From an uncultured Selenomonadales bacterium (GTDB lineage: Bacteria; Bacillota; Negativicutes; Selenomonadales; Selenomonadaceae): a DNA stretch of 64,000 nt. A program made the translations under genes and the position numbers. The notes below the pieces were generated by a model, which ran no database searches, was not told the origin of the DNA, and saw nothing but the letters and a program-made list of their open reading frames with translations. Below are positions 25,757 to 34,318 of this stretch, one piece after another (position 1 is the first letter of the stretch; the number at the start of each line of letters is the position of its first letter). The stretch covers positions 1-64,000 of the forward strand of contig ONUH01000005.1 of assembly GCA_900321035.1 (NCBI GenBank), given 5' to 3'.

Positions 25757-27091
25757 ATGGAACGTTTAGCAATGGAGCAACTGAAGAATTGGAAAGAGTC
25801 GCCTCATCGAAAACCGTTATTGCTTCAAGGTGTGCGGCAATCGGGAAAAACTTGGCTTCTCAAAGAATTCGGGCGGAGATATTACAAGAATACCGCATAT
25901 TTTAATTTCGACGAAAACGAGGAGTACAAGCAATTCTTTGAGACGACGAAGGACGTCCGGCGCATTGTGCAAAACTTGGCGATGGCGGGCGGTCAGACTA
26001 TTTTACCGGGCGAGACGTTGCTGATTTTTGATGAAATACAAGACGCGCCTAAGGTTTTAGGCGCGCTCAAATACTTTTGTGAAACCGCGCCGGAATATCA
26101 TGTTGCGGCGGCGGGCTCGCTTTTAGGAGTCGCTTTGGCGAAGCCGTCGTCCTTTCCCGTGGGGAAGGTAGAGTTCCTTTTTATCCATCCGATGAATTTC
26201 ACGGAGTTTTTGATGGCGAACGGCGACACAAATTTCGTGCGGTATTTAGCCGAGGTCGATACGCTGGAGCCTCTACCCGACGCTTTTTTCCTGCCGCTCG
26301 TCGAAAAGCTCAAAATGTATTATGTGACCGGGGGAATGCCGGAAGCGGTGCTGCGCTGGACGGACGAACGCTCCACGGAAGCAGTGCAAAGCGTATTGTT
26401 TCAGATTTTGGAAGCCTATGAGCGGGATTTCACCAAGCATCCGGACACGAAGGAATATCCGAAACTCTCTTTGGTTTGGAGGTCATTGCCCTCCCAACTT
26501 GCGCGGGAGAACAAACGCTTTCTCTACAAGGTGGTCAAAGAAGGGGCGCGCGCCCGCGAATATGAGGACGCGGTGGGGTGGCTGGTGAATGCGGGACTTG
26601 TACATAAAATCTATCGTGTAACAAAGCCCAACCTACCGCTTTCCGCTTACGACGACCTGAGCGCTTTCAAGATTTATGTGGCGGATGTGGGTTTGCTCCG
26701 TCGCATGGCGCAGCTTGCACCTTCAGCATTTGCGGAGGGAAACCGACTTTTCACCGAATTCAAGGGCGCGTTGACGGAAAACTACGTGCTGACCGCACTT
26801 TTGCCGCAGTTTGAAGAGGTCCCGCGTTATTGGTCGCAAACCAATCCGTCCTACGAAGTGGATTTCCTCGTACAGCAGGACAATGCGATTATCCCCTTTG
26901 AAGTCAAAGCGGAAACAAATCTGAAAAGTCGCAGTCTGCAAAAATTCAAGGAACTGTTCAGCGAGGAAATCGGTCTTCGCGTGCGGTTGTCGTTGGATAA
27001 TCTGAAATTTGACGGCGGCGTACTGAACGTGCCGCTTTTCATGGCGGATCAAGCGGGACGGCTCGTCAAGATGGCGAGAGAATCGTATTAA
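25757..27091 (+). CDS. AAA_14/DUF4143 ATPase
   Basis: A 444-residue P-loop ATPase. Walker A is GVRQSGKT (25-32) and Walker B is LLIFDEIQ (88-95). Arg-finger-like and sensor elements follow (AAAGSLLGVAL, FLFIHPMNFTEFL). The C-terminal DUF4143 part has the nuclease-like SYEVDFLVQ...IIPFEVKAE, close to a PD-(D/E)XK core. The family is widespread, mobile and of unclear role. It opens the island, behind two CRP-like operators, and is followed 33 nt later by the OLD-like gene. It is a little more AT-rich than the surrounding core genes. Confidence 0.88.
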   Translation: MERLAMEQLKNWKESPHRKPLLLQGVRQSGKTWLLKEFGRRYYKNTAYFNFDENEEYKQFFETTKDVRRIVQNLAMAGGQTILPGETLLIFDEIQDAPKVLGALKYFCETAPEYHVAAAGSLLGVALAKPSSFPVGKVEFLFIHPMNFTEFLMANGDTNFVRYLAEVDTLEPLPDAFFLPLVEKLKMYYVTGGMPEAVLRWTDERSTEAVQSVLFQILEAYERDFTKHPDTKEYPKLSLVWRSLPSQLARENKRFLYKVVKEGARAREYEDAVGWLVNAGLVHKIYRVTKPNLPLSAYDDLSAFKIYVADVGLLRRMAQLAPSAFAEGNRLFTEFKGALTENYVLTALLPQFEEVPRYWSQTNPSYEVDFLVQQDNAIIPFEVKAETNLKSRSLQKFKELFSEEIGLRVRLSLDNLKFDGGVLNVPLFMADQAGRLVKMARESY

Positions 27092-27124
27092 TTTAGCTAA
27101 TCATTGTATTGGGAGGCTTTTTGA

Positions 27125-28801
27125 ATGTCTAATGAAGCAGTCGGAGCTTATATTTCATCTGTTACATTTAATAATGGTGAGCGGCTCAATGTAAATGCTG
27201 ATGATATAGTAGTTTTTGTAGGACCCAATAATGCAGGAAAGAGTCAATCTTTACGCGATATATACTTTTTGGCAGCCAGTCAGATGCAGAATGTAGTTAT
27301 ATCAAACATAGAAGTGAACAAATATCCTAAAAAAATTGAATCTCTTTTAGAGACTCTTTCGGCAGGAATTAAAACACGTAATTATACACAATATCGGTTT
27401 CTTCAATGGAGTCTAACACTTAATGATGATTCGGAACAACGGTTTCAACGATGTTCAGATTATGGGGGATTTCGAGAACTTTTTATAGCAAATTTGAATA
27501 CTACTAACCGATTGCAGATATGTTCCCCTGCACAGATTATTAATCGAACTGCGCAAAAACAAAATCCTATTCATTTTGCTGCGTTTGATGGTGAGTATCG
27601 TAAATGGCTTTCGGATAATTATAAAAAGGCATTTGGAGAGGAATTGATTCCCAATACACAATTTGGTGCAACGATTCCTCTATGTATAGGTGATAATGTA
27701 AAATTGCCAAGGGAGTATGATGACGAACAGACAAGGCTGGAGGAATATGCAAAGATTCTTTCTAAATATAAGCAGGTACAAGATCAAGGCGATGGCGTAA
27801 AAAGTTTCACTGGGATTTTGTTGTATTTGATGCTGCATCATTATTGTACATATCTCATAGATGAGCCTGAAGCGTTTCTTCATCCGCCACAGGCGCGTAT
27901 TATGGGACAAATACTTGGGCAATCGTTATCTGCTCATCAGCAGGCTTTCATTGCTACGCATAGCGAAGAGCTAATCAAGGGCTTGCTCGAAACTTGTTCA
28001 CAGAGGATTAAACTCGTAAGGATTACGCGACAAAAGGATATCAATTGTTTTTCTGTTTTAAACAATCAAGATGTTGAAATGGTTTGGAATGACTCTTTGT
28101 TACGATATTCCAATATCATGAGTAGTTTGTTTTATAAAAACGTAGTGCTTTGTGAAAGCGATTCGGATTGTAAGATGTATTCCATTATCGAAGGGCACCT
28201 TAAGGAAAAAGAAGGAAAATATTCTGAAACGCTGTTTATTCATTGTGGTGGAAAACATAGGATGGCAAAGGTAGTAAAGGCTCTCCGTAAGTTGGGGATC
28301 AATGTAAAATTAATTCCTGATATTGACGTATTAGATAATGAATCGGTATTCAAGGGAATTATTGAAGCGGTGGGGAAAAAGTGGGATGCTGTTTCAAAAG
28401 ATTACCGTATATTGATTTCAAATTTGAGAAGCTCACAGGCGGACATAAGAAAGGATGAGATAGTTAGGTTGCTGCAATCTGTTCATAATGATATTTTGTC
28501 GGATGAAGAAATTAAAAATTTGAATGCCGCTATTCGTAAGCCATCTAAATGGAATGAGATAAAGAAAGCCGGAAAGAAAGCAATCCCAAGCGGTGGTGCA
28601 ACACAAGCATTTGAGCGTATTGACGATGCATTAAGAAAAGAAGGTGTATTTTTAGTTCCTGTTGGGGAATTAGAAGGCTTTATTAAATCGGTAGGCGGTC
28701 ATGGGCCCGAATGGGTAAATGCTGTTTTGGAGGAAAACTCTGATTTGGATAGTGATCAATATAAGGAAATTCGTGAATTTATAAAAGGTTTGGCTGTATA
28801 A
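27125..28801 (+). CDS. OLD-like ATPase-TOPRIM protein, probable defence nuclease
   Basis: A 558-residue protein. The ABC-type ATPase has Walker A GPNNAGKS (33-40), signature-like GDGVKSFTG (222-230), Walker B YLIDEPE (243-249) and H-loop ATHS (277-280). A TOPRIM-like domain follows with the acidic Glu in VVLCESDSDCKMY (E344) and the DxD pair in IPDIDVLD (399/401). This ATPase-TOPRIM layout is that of OLD nucleases, GajA of Gabija and fused PARIS proteins, which cut nucleic acid during phage defence. No GajB helicase is next to it. The DNA is much more AT-rich than the chromosome, a sign of transfer. A role with the upstream ATPase is inferred only from adjacency. Confidence 0.82.
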   Translation: MSNEAVGAYISSVTFNNGERLNVNADDIVVFVGPNNAGKSQSLRDIYFLAASQMQNVVISNIEVNKYPKKIESLLETLSAGIKTRNYTQYRFLQWSLTLNDDSEQRFQRCSDYGGFRELFIANLNTTNRLQICSPAQIINRTAQKQNPIHFAAFDGEYRKWLSDNYKKAFGEELIPNTQFGATIPLCIGDNVKLPREYDDEQTRLEEYAKILSKYKQVQDQGDGVKSFTGILLYLMLHHYCTYLIDEPEAFLHPPQARIMGQILGQSLSAHQQAFIATHSEELIKGLLETCSQRIKLVRITRQKDINCFSVLNNQDVEMVWNDSLLRYSNIMSSLFYKNVVLCESDSDCKMYSIIEGHLKEKEGKYSETLFIHCGGKHRMAKVVKALRKLGINVKLIPDIDVLDNESVFKGIIEAVGKKWDAVSKDYRILISNLRSSQADIRKDEIVRLLQSVHNDILSDEEIKNLNAAIRKPSKWNEIKKAGKKAIPSGGATQAFERIDDALRKEGVFLVPVGELEGFIKSVGGHGPEWVNAVLEENSDLDSDQYKEIREFIKGLAV

Positions 28802-28865
28802 TGAAAGCTCTGTGTATTGGGCGACGGTATCGCTTACTACCGTGGGGTATGGGGATATCTACCCA

Positions 28866-29041
28866 ACAACCACGGCGGTCGCGTGATTCCCGTGCCGGGC
28901 GCGAAAGTCGGCGACTCGGTGGAGTACGGCGGGCTTTTAGGCTCCTGCCCGGTCATGCTCGTAAAGAGCGAATTCAGCTCGGAGGCGTTCATCGCCCGCG
29001 GCGGCCGCATCCCGGCCCCGATCCGGAGTTTTACGAATTGA
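28866..29041 (+). pseudogene. Duplicated 3' end of the DUF711 gene
   Basis: From about 28866 the sequence repeats 25378-25551 almost exactly, with a handful of substitutions and a 1-base deletion in the GGCGGT(G)CGCG junction. It still encodes [18 protein letters not shown]...[12 protein letters not shown] and a stop, but has no 5' part or start of its own. It is a leftover from the event that placed the two ATPase genes here. Confidence 0.9.
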
Positions 29042-29058
29042 CTTGAATTAGGAAATAG

Positions 29059-29099
29059 AAAAAGACCATTGATCTCAAAGTGGAAAAATGGTCTTTTTT
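29059..29099 (+). terminator. Duplicated terminator
   Basis: A diverged copy of the DUF711 terminator. Outer arms AAAAAGACCATT and AATGGTCTTTTTT are intact and the inner pairs are lost. It now serves the OLD-like gene. Confidence 0.85.
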
Positions 29100-29116
29100 G
29101 ATGCGTGGAAAAGAAT

Positions 29117-29380
29117 TTATCTATCGACCAGCGTCTGCAATTCATCTATAGTTTTTGTGATGCCCCGCCTGGATTCCATTTGCTTAGCGGACCGCTTCAA
29201 ACGAGCCATATTTTTCTCGCTGTAGAACGAATCGGATGCGGCGGCAATCTCAAAGGGAATCTTTTTTCACGGAGGGCCGCCTTGATGAATACGTTGATTG
29301 CTGTGGACATGCTCATTCCGATTTAGTTGCAGAAATCTTCAAACTGAAGTTTGGCTTCCGGTTCAACGCGTACATTGCCA
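29117..29380 (-). pseudogene. Decayed DinJ/RelB-type antitoxin
   Basis: Read on the minus strand with frame changes, it gives MA-VRVEPEAKLQFEDFCN, stop, IGMSMSTAINVFIKAALREKR, then PFEIAAASDSFYSEKNMAR and KQMESRRGITKTIDEL. This is the classic RHH antitoxin layout. Lesions are a missing base near codon 3, an in-frame TAA about codon 18, and a frameshift after EKR. An intact AGGAGGT lies before the start. No toxin gene is present on either side. Confidence 0.85.
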
Positions 29381-29496
29381 TATTGCCACCTCCTGTATAG
29401 CATATTGTATTATAAAGATGATACAGTGTGCATGGATGTTTAATCTTCAAGGAGGAGGCTATCGGTTATTTGGGTTAACTGGGTAAGTGCTTTTTG

Positions 29497-32448
29497 CTAT
29501 GCCATTCTTGTTACTTCCTTAATAAATGCATTTATATCCTTCGGTATATCAAGTGATATTTTTACTAAATCAGTTGAGCTTAAATTGTTAATGTTTTGGC
29601 CTTTCTTTGAAAATACATATTCCCGAAATCTTTTTGATAGTAGCCTATAATAAATTGCCTTAGCAAGTTTTTTATCCTTGCACCTGATTATGCCCAAAAA
29701 TCCTCCAATCATGAAATTAGTATCCTTATTCACGTATGCAACTTTGCCTAAATGTTTAAGACTTCCACTAGACATTGATATTACAATGTCACCTTTTTGG
29801 GCTATTATTGATTTATTAATTTTATAGTGTTCATGCAAATAGACTAATTTAGTGTCATAAGTGAGAGTTCCAGTTTTTAAATCAATATTGCTTGCTGTAA
29901 GAACAACATTTTTCGTTATATAGGGTACTTCGTCTGATTTGTCGTAAATCAAACCAGGCAAATAACTCGCCTCTGATTTTTTAATCAGTTTTTCCAAGGT
30001 GATTTTTGTAGATTCATATTCATCTATAACGTCACCGATGGGAGAGATGCTGTCGATTTTGATAGTTTTACTTGTCAGCCATTTTGACGGAGGGGAAAGA
30101 AGATAGTCATTATATTCAGTTAACATTTCATCAATGGAAATGTATTGACAATATTTAGCCAATTCGTCTTGGATATCCATTGTTTTACCATTAAACAATT
30201 CGTGAATCACATTTGCTATATCACCATCACTATAATCACCGTTAATTGCAGTTAGTATCCCATAATTCTTTTCAACAAGTTCTTCTTTTCCCCTTCCTTT
30301 TGAAAATCTATAACCTTGGAAATATTCCTGTTTTTTCTTTTCTCCTGAAAAGCCCACAACAATATCATGATCATAAGATTCAACTAAATACTTACAAAAT
30401 TGTGAGTCGATATCTGATGTGATATAGGTTCTTCTTTTAATATCGTCTAGAGCATTAACAATATTTGCATTATTCTTATCCTTGTTTGTTTTTTTTGCAA
30501 AAGCAAGTAATTCATTTTTTAATCTATCTTGCGATTTCTTTTGTGCAAAAACGATCACTGTTGTCGTATTTGTTGCGCTGAATGCTTTTTCACGCATTTC
30601 GATAAACGCATAAATATCAAAATTTATTAACAGTAGCTGTCGAGCACTGTTGTATATTGATTTCTTATTATTAAACAATGACATTGGGAAAATTAATCCG
30701 CAATATCCATTTGAGGAAAGAATTTGTAAAGCTCTTTCCAAAAAGAAACATTCAATCTCCGCACTATTTTTTGATAGTGATTTATTTAGTGAGAATGCAT
30801 CCAAATTTTCTACAGTATTAAAAAAGCCTTCAACAGTAAACGGTGGATTCGAAACCAACAAATCAAAGTTAGCATTATAGTATTGCGGCGAAGAAATTTT
30901 AAGCTTATTTCGATAAACTCGATTTTTATAAAAATCTCCTAAACCATCTGTGCTAACAATATCTGCATCGCCATCACCGTTTAAGAACATAGCAATCTTT
31001 GTTGTTTTGGCCAAGCGGCTATCTTTTTCTATCCCATATATATATTCTTTTGCCCAATAGTAATTATTCCGCAAATTCTCAAAATTTCTTCTTTGTGGAC
31101 CATTCAACTTCTTTATTTCTATACTATTAAAAGTTTTTTCAATCTCAAGAATTGCTTCTGTCAAAAAGTGCCCAGATCCACATGCATAATCTAAAGTGTA
31201 TGGCAAAATATAAGGATTATGATTTAAGGCCTTTTTCTCAATTATTTTATTGATAGGCAATGAGCGTAACATAAATCTCGCAAGGGGATATGGTGTAAAA
31301 AACTGCCCTGATTCTTGCTTAAAGCCTTTATTCAACAGATTTTCGAAAAAATCGCCTAAAAACTGCTGTCGAGTAAAATATTTTATCTTATATTCTTGAA
31401 GGAGCTTAACAACTTCAATTAAAATTCCTGCATTATTATTAAAGTCATTTTCATTCAATATTTCTATAAATGAAAATTCTCTAACCGGAAATAGTACTCC
31501 ATTCTTAAATTCGGAATAGAAATCTGATGAACACTCCAATCCTATATATTGTTGTAATGACGAATAATAAAGCTTACTTATTCGTGATACAAAAATATTT
31601 ACATCATCAGAAAGCTTCCATTGAAAATCTAATACATCGTCTTCAGCTTTTGTTTCCTCATCATATATTTTGCATACGAAGAGATTAAAGAATATATTAA
31701 ATGCATTAGATTTATCCGAAATGGCATGTCTTCTAAGAATTTCCATAAATCTGTTGTATAATTTAATTCCGTTTTCTCGATTCAAATCTTTTAACGTAGA
31801 TTTCCTAAGATTAAACTCATCGCACTCGTAGGGCGCAATTCCCTTAGCAAACAATCCTATTGAATTGTAATGACCATCCCAACTCTTAAATATATCCTTG
31901 TCAGACCCCAGTTTCTCTAAATTTTGTGTGGAAATCTGATAAAACGCAAACTCATCTTTAGTTGCATCTGAAGCATAAACGCCAATAAGTGAAGGGGTTC
32001 TATCTTGAGCATAGTAGCTAAATATCTGGCTACCATTACGCTCAACACGCTTTATTTCGTCATCATATTCTTTTCCAATAGTCTTACATTCAATCATGAG
32101 CCATGGAATATTTTGTTTCTTTACAAGTACATCTAATCTTCCTTTATCTTTATGCCCCAAAGTAAATGTTTTTTCTAATTCAAGTTGATTTGGTTGGTAG
32201 CCTATTTTTAATAGTCGTATAACGCATTCAAGCTGTACAAGATATTCCTCTTTTGAAAAATTACAAATTCCTTGGTGCGAAACAATAATGTCATCGCCAT
32301 AATTTATATATGAACTAGAAATCTGATTGTCTTGAATATCAAGACCACATTCAATAATATAATTATTAATCTCTAAAGAATATAAATTATTTGACTCGGC
32401 AAATCCAAGTTTTTCAAAAAAAACTCTTGCATAATCTAAAGATACCAT
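29497..32448 (-). CDS. Single-chain restriction-modification enzyme (Type IIG/HsdRM-like)
   Basis: A 983-residue protein. Residues 90-125 carry a PD-(D/E)XK-like core, GRLDVLV...WLMIECKT (D106, E120, K122), as in type I R N-terminal domains. Residues 380-540 hold the N6-adenine methyltransferase: QFFTP (382-386), SAM motif DYACGSGHF (420-428) and catalytic NPPF (534-537). The C-terminal 200 residues look like a target-recognition domain (YITKNVVLTASNIDLKTG...GDIVISMSSGSLKHLGKVA). Cutting, methylation and recognition in one chain match type IIG enzymes. Base composition is strikingly AT-rich against GC-rich neighbours. It stands alone, and the recognition site is unknown. Confidence 0.88.
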   Translation of the reverse strand: MVSLDYARVFFEKLGFAESNNLYSLEINNYIIECGLDIQDNQISSSYINYGDDIIVSHQGICNFSKEEYLVQLECVIRLLKIGYQPNQLELEKTFTLGHKDKGRLDVLVKKQNIPWLMIECKTIGKEYDDEIKRVERNGSQIFSYYAQDRTPSLIGVYASDATKDEFAFYQISTQNLEKLGSDKDIFKSWDGHYNSIGLFAKGIAPYECDEFNLRKSTLKDLNRENGIKLYNRFMEILRRHAISDKSNAFNIFFNLFVCKIYDEETKAEDDVLDFQWKLSDDVNIFVSRISKLYYSSLQQYIGLECSSDFYSEFKNGVLFPVREFSFIEILNENDFNNNAGILIEVVKLLQEYKIKYFTRQQFLGDFFENLLNKGFKQESGQFFTPYPLARFMLRSLPINKIIEKKALNHNPYILPYTLDYACGSGHFLTEAILEIEKTFNSIEIKKLNGPQRRNFENLRNNYYWAKEYIYGIEKDSRLAKTTKIAMFLNGDGDADIVSTDGLGDFYKNRVYRNKLKISSPQYYNANFDLLVSNPPFTVEGFFNTVENLDAFSLNKSLSKNSAEIECFFLERALQILSSNGYCGLIFPMSLFNNKKSIYNSARQLLLINFDIYAFIEMREKAFSATNTTTVIVFAQKKSQDRLKNELLAFAKKTNKDKNNANIVNALDDIKRRTYITSDIDSQFCKYLVESYDHDIVVGFSGEKKKQEYFQGYRFSKGRGKEELVEKNYGILTAINGDYSDGDIANVIHELFNGKTMDIQDELAKYCQYISIDEMLTEYNDYLLSPPSKWLTSKTIKIDSISPIGDVIDEYESTKITLEKLIKKSEASYLPGLIYDKSDEVPYITKNVVLTASNIDLKTGTLTYDTKLVYLHEHYKINKSIIAQKGDIVISMSSGSLKHLGKVAYVNKDTNFMIGGFLGIIRCKDKKLAKAIYYRLLSKRFREYVFSKKGQNINNLSSTDLVKISLDIPKDINAFIKEVTRMA

Positions 32449-32815
32449 TTTTTTTACCTCTTTCTTTAATCTAAACTATCTATCATAATATTTTTCGACG
32501 CCGGCAGTAAAATTCCTTTGACAGCGTAAAAATTCTAAGTCAGGAAATCGGAAAATCAGAAATTCGGAAAATCTGATTTTCTGATCTTAGATTTTTTGGG
32601 TGTCTCCAATCTTACTCTCGCAGGGGGAATTTTTCGGCAGTATCATAAATTGACGTATTTGTCGTTTCCTGAAAAAAATTTCTATACGCCGTCGAGAAGA
32701 TAAGGTATAATGTTTTCGCTTGGCGAGCGCGAGCCGCGGGCGAAGCGCAAGCTTAGCGGCATATATCCGCTGTGTGGTATAATAACGATATATTTTTGCA
32801 AAGGAGGCGCGGCGC
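32449..32815. other. Intergenic region between the restriction enzyme and nth
   Basis: It holds the leader of the restriction gene (AAAGAGGT before its start), an inverted repeat GAAAATCAG/CTGATTTTC (32551-32581), the shared promoter element at 32671-32711, and a second TATAAT at 32778-32783 before nth. I see no gene in it. Confidence 0.6.
32671..32711 (+). promoter_or_regulatory. Promoter-like element shared with the ACT gene, copy 2
   Basis: GAAAAAAATTTCTATAC, 18 nt, TATAAT. It is the same arrangement as 23833-23872, including GAAGAT in the spacer. Confidence 0.6.
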
Positions 32816-33508
32816 GTGCGGGTGACGAAGAAGACGAAGGACGAGATGATTCGCATTTTGTCCGAGGTGTATGCGGACGCGAAGCCTGCGCTGCTGTTCA
32901 GGAATTCCTTCGAGTTGCTCGTGGCGGTGATCCTGTCCGCGCAATGCACCGACCAGCGGGTCAATATCGTGACGAAGCGGCTGTTCGCGAAGGCGGCGAC
33001 GCCGGAAGCCATCGTCAGGATGGGACTGCCCAAGTTGGAGAAGGAGATTCACGAGTGCGGCTTTTTCCACGCGAAGGCGAAGAATATCCTCGCGACCTGC
33101 GAGATTCTTGCGCGGGACTACGGCGGCAAGGTGCCGGAGAATTTCGACGCGCTGCTCGCGCTGCCCGGCGTGGGGCGCAAGACGGCGAACGTGGTGACGA
33201 GCATTGCGTTCCGGCGTCCGGCGATCGCGGTGGACACCCACGTCTTCCGTGTGGCGAACCGTCTGCGGCTGGCTGTGGGCGAGACGCCGGACGAGGTGGA
33301 GCTGGGACTGAACAAGGCGATCCCGAAGGAGAAGTGGAGCGACGCGCATCACTGGCTGATATGGCACGGGCGGAAAATCTGCAAGTCCCGCCGCCCGCTT
33401 TGCGCGGAGTGTCCGCTGGCGAAGCTCTGTCCGAGTTTCGGGACGGACGGTATAGACGAGAAAAAGGCGAACGGGAAGAAAAAGACGAGCGGAGGAAAGA
33501 AAGCGTGA
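32816..33508 (+). CDS. nth: Endonuclease III (DNA glycosylase/AP lyase)
   Basis: A 230-residue base-excision repair enzyme that removes oxidised pyrimidines. It has LLVAVILSAQCTDQRVN, the helix-hairpin-helix LPGVGRKTANVV with the catalytic Lys, the catalytic Asp in AVDTHVFRVANRL, and a 4Fe-4S cluster motif CKSRRPLCAECPLAKLC. A Lys-rich tail follows. The start is a GTG after AAAGGAGGCG. Its stop overlaps the next start by 4 nt. Confidence 0.96.
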   Translation: MRVTKKTKDEMIRILSEVYADAKPALLFRNSFELLVAVILSAQCTDQRVNIVTKRLFAKAATPEAIVRMGLPKLEKEIHECGFFHAKAKNILATCEILARDYGGKVPENFDALLALPGVGRKTANVVTSIAFRRPAIAVDTHVFRVANRLRLAVGETPDEVELGLNKAIPKEKWSDAHHWLIWHGRKICKSRRPLCAECPLAKLCPSFGTDGIDEKKANGKKKTSGGKKA

Positions 33509-33957
33509 TTTACCGGAAGCCGACGTTTGACGACGTCGAGGCGATTTATCAGATGGTGTACGACTATGCGCAGGAGGGCGCGATGCTGGCGCGCTCGCGC
33601 AATACGCTGTACGAGACGCTGCGCGATATGGTCGTGGCGGAGGAGGACGGGCGCGTCGTGGGCGTCGGCGGGCTGCATTTCATTTGGGACAAGCTGGCCG
33701 AGGTGCGGACGATGGCGGTGGCCGATGGCTACACGCGGCGGGGCGTCGGCGCGGAGATCGTGCGGCGGCTCCTTGAGGAGGGGCGGCAGTACGGGGCGTC
33801 TCTCGTTTTCACGCTGACGTATCAGGTGGATTTTTTTGCGGCGATGGGTTTCCGCAAGGTGGCGAAGGAGGAGCTTCCGCCGAAGGTCTGGAAGGACTGC
33901 ATCGAATGCCCGAAGTTCCCGAACTGCGACGAGGTCGCGATGATCCTCGACGTGTGA
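33505..33957 (+). CDS. Short N-acetylglutamate synthase-like GNAT protein
   Basis: A 150-residue acetyltransferase. The N terminus is IYRKPTFDDVEAIYQMVYDYAQEGAMLARS, motif A is RTMAVADGYTRRGVGAEIV, and the C terminus KVWKDCIECPKFPNCDEVAM carries the Cys-rich ending seen in the short ArgA type (as in mycobacterial Rv2747). It would acetylate glutamate for arginine synthesis, but generic GNAT activity cannot be excluded. The start is a GTG overlapping the nth stop (GTGA), with GGAGGA upstream, so it is coupled to nth. Confidence 0.75.
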   Translation: MIYRKPTFDDVEAIYQMVYDYAQEGAMLARSRNTLYETLRDMVVAEEDGRVVGVGGLHFIWDKLAEVRTMAVADGYTRRGVGAEIVRRLLEEGRQYGASLVFTLTYQVDFFAAMGFRKVAKEELPPKVWKDCIECPKFPNCDEVAMILDV

Positions 33958-33996
33958 CGGGAGATGTTCCTTTTTCGGGAATGATGTTCGGCGCGC

Positions 33997-34025
33997 TTGA
34001 CAATTATTCTCGCAGATGCTATATT
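33997..34025 (+). promoter_or_regulatory. Promoter of the Tyr T-box/aroF/tyrA operon
   Basis: TTGACA, 17 nt, TATATT, about 30 nt before T-box Stem I. Confidence 0.85.
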
Positions 34026-34056
34026 TGCATACAGTAAAATGCGATGCGCGGGAGAA

Positions 34057-34286
34057 GTAACGGAAGGAATCCCACAGAGAGCCGCGGGACGGTGCGACGC
34101 GGCGGAGGAATTTCGCGAAATACACCCGCAAGCAGCAGGCTGAAACCGAGTAGGCCGCGCCGGGGCGCCTCCGTTATCATGGGCTAAGGCATAGATTTTT
34201 TGTGCCCGAAGAGAGAGGCTTGTCTTTGGCAAGCAGGGTGGTACCGCGAGTTCCAGCTCGTCCCTGCAGGGGGACGGGCTTTTTTA
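34057..34286 (+). promoter_or_regulatory. T-box leader with tyrosine specifier
   Basis: Stem I opens with GTAACGGA (34057) and closes with TCCGTTAT. It contains the AGAGAG bulge, a GGTGCGA apical loop, the GCGAAA-TAC specifier context with TAC at 34121-34123, and GAGTAGG. The T-box TGGTACCGCG is at 34239-34248. The terminator stem GCTCGTCCC/GGGACGGGC (34256-34279) is followed by six T. Uncharged tRNA-Tyr should allow read-through into aroF-tyrA, the pathway that makes tyrosine. Confidence 0.93.
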
Positions 34287-34318
34287 TTTCCGAAAAAGTT
34301 TTGAGGGAGGAATTTCAA

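Noticed and set aside
28801..29046. Small gene right after the OLD-like gene
   Set aside because: Its sequence is the duplicated end of the DUF711 gene read in shifted or truncated frames. It is annotated as a pseudogene fragment.
25612..32450. Prophage or integrative element with integrase
   Set aside because: No integrase, structural, replication or conjugation gene is visible. The region is better described as an accessory defence-type island.
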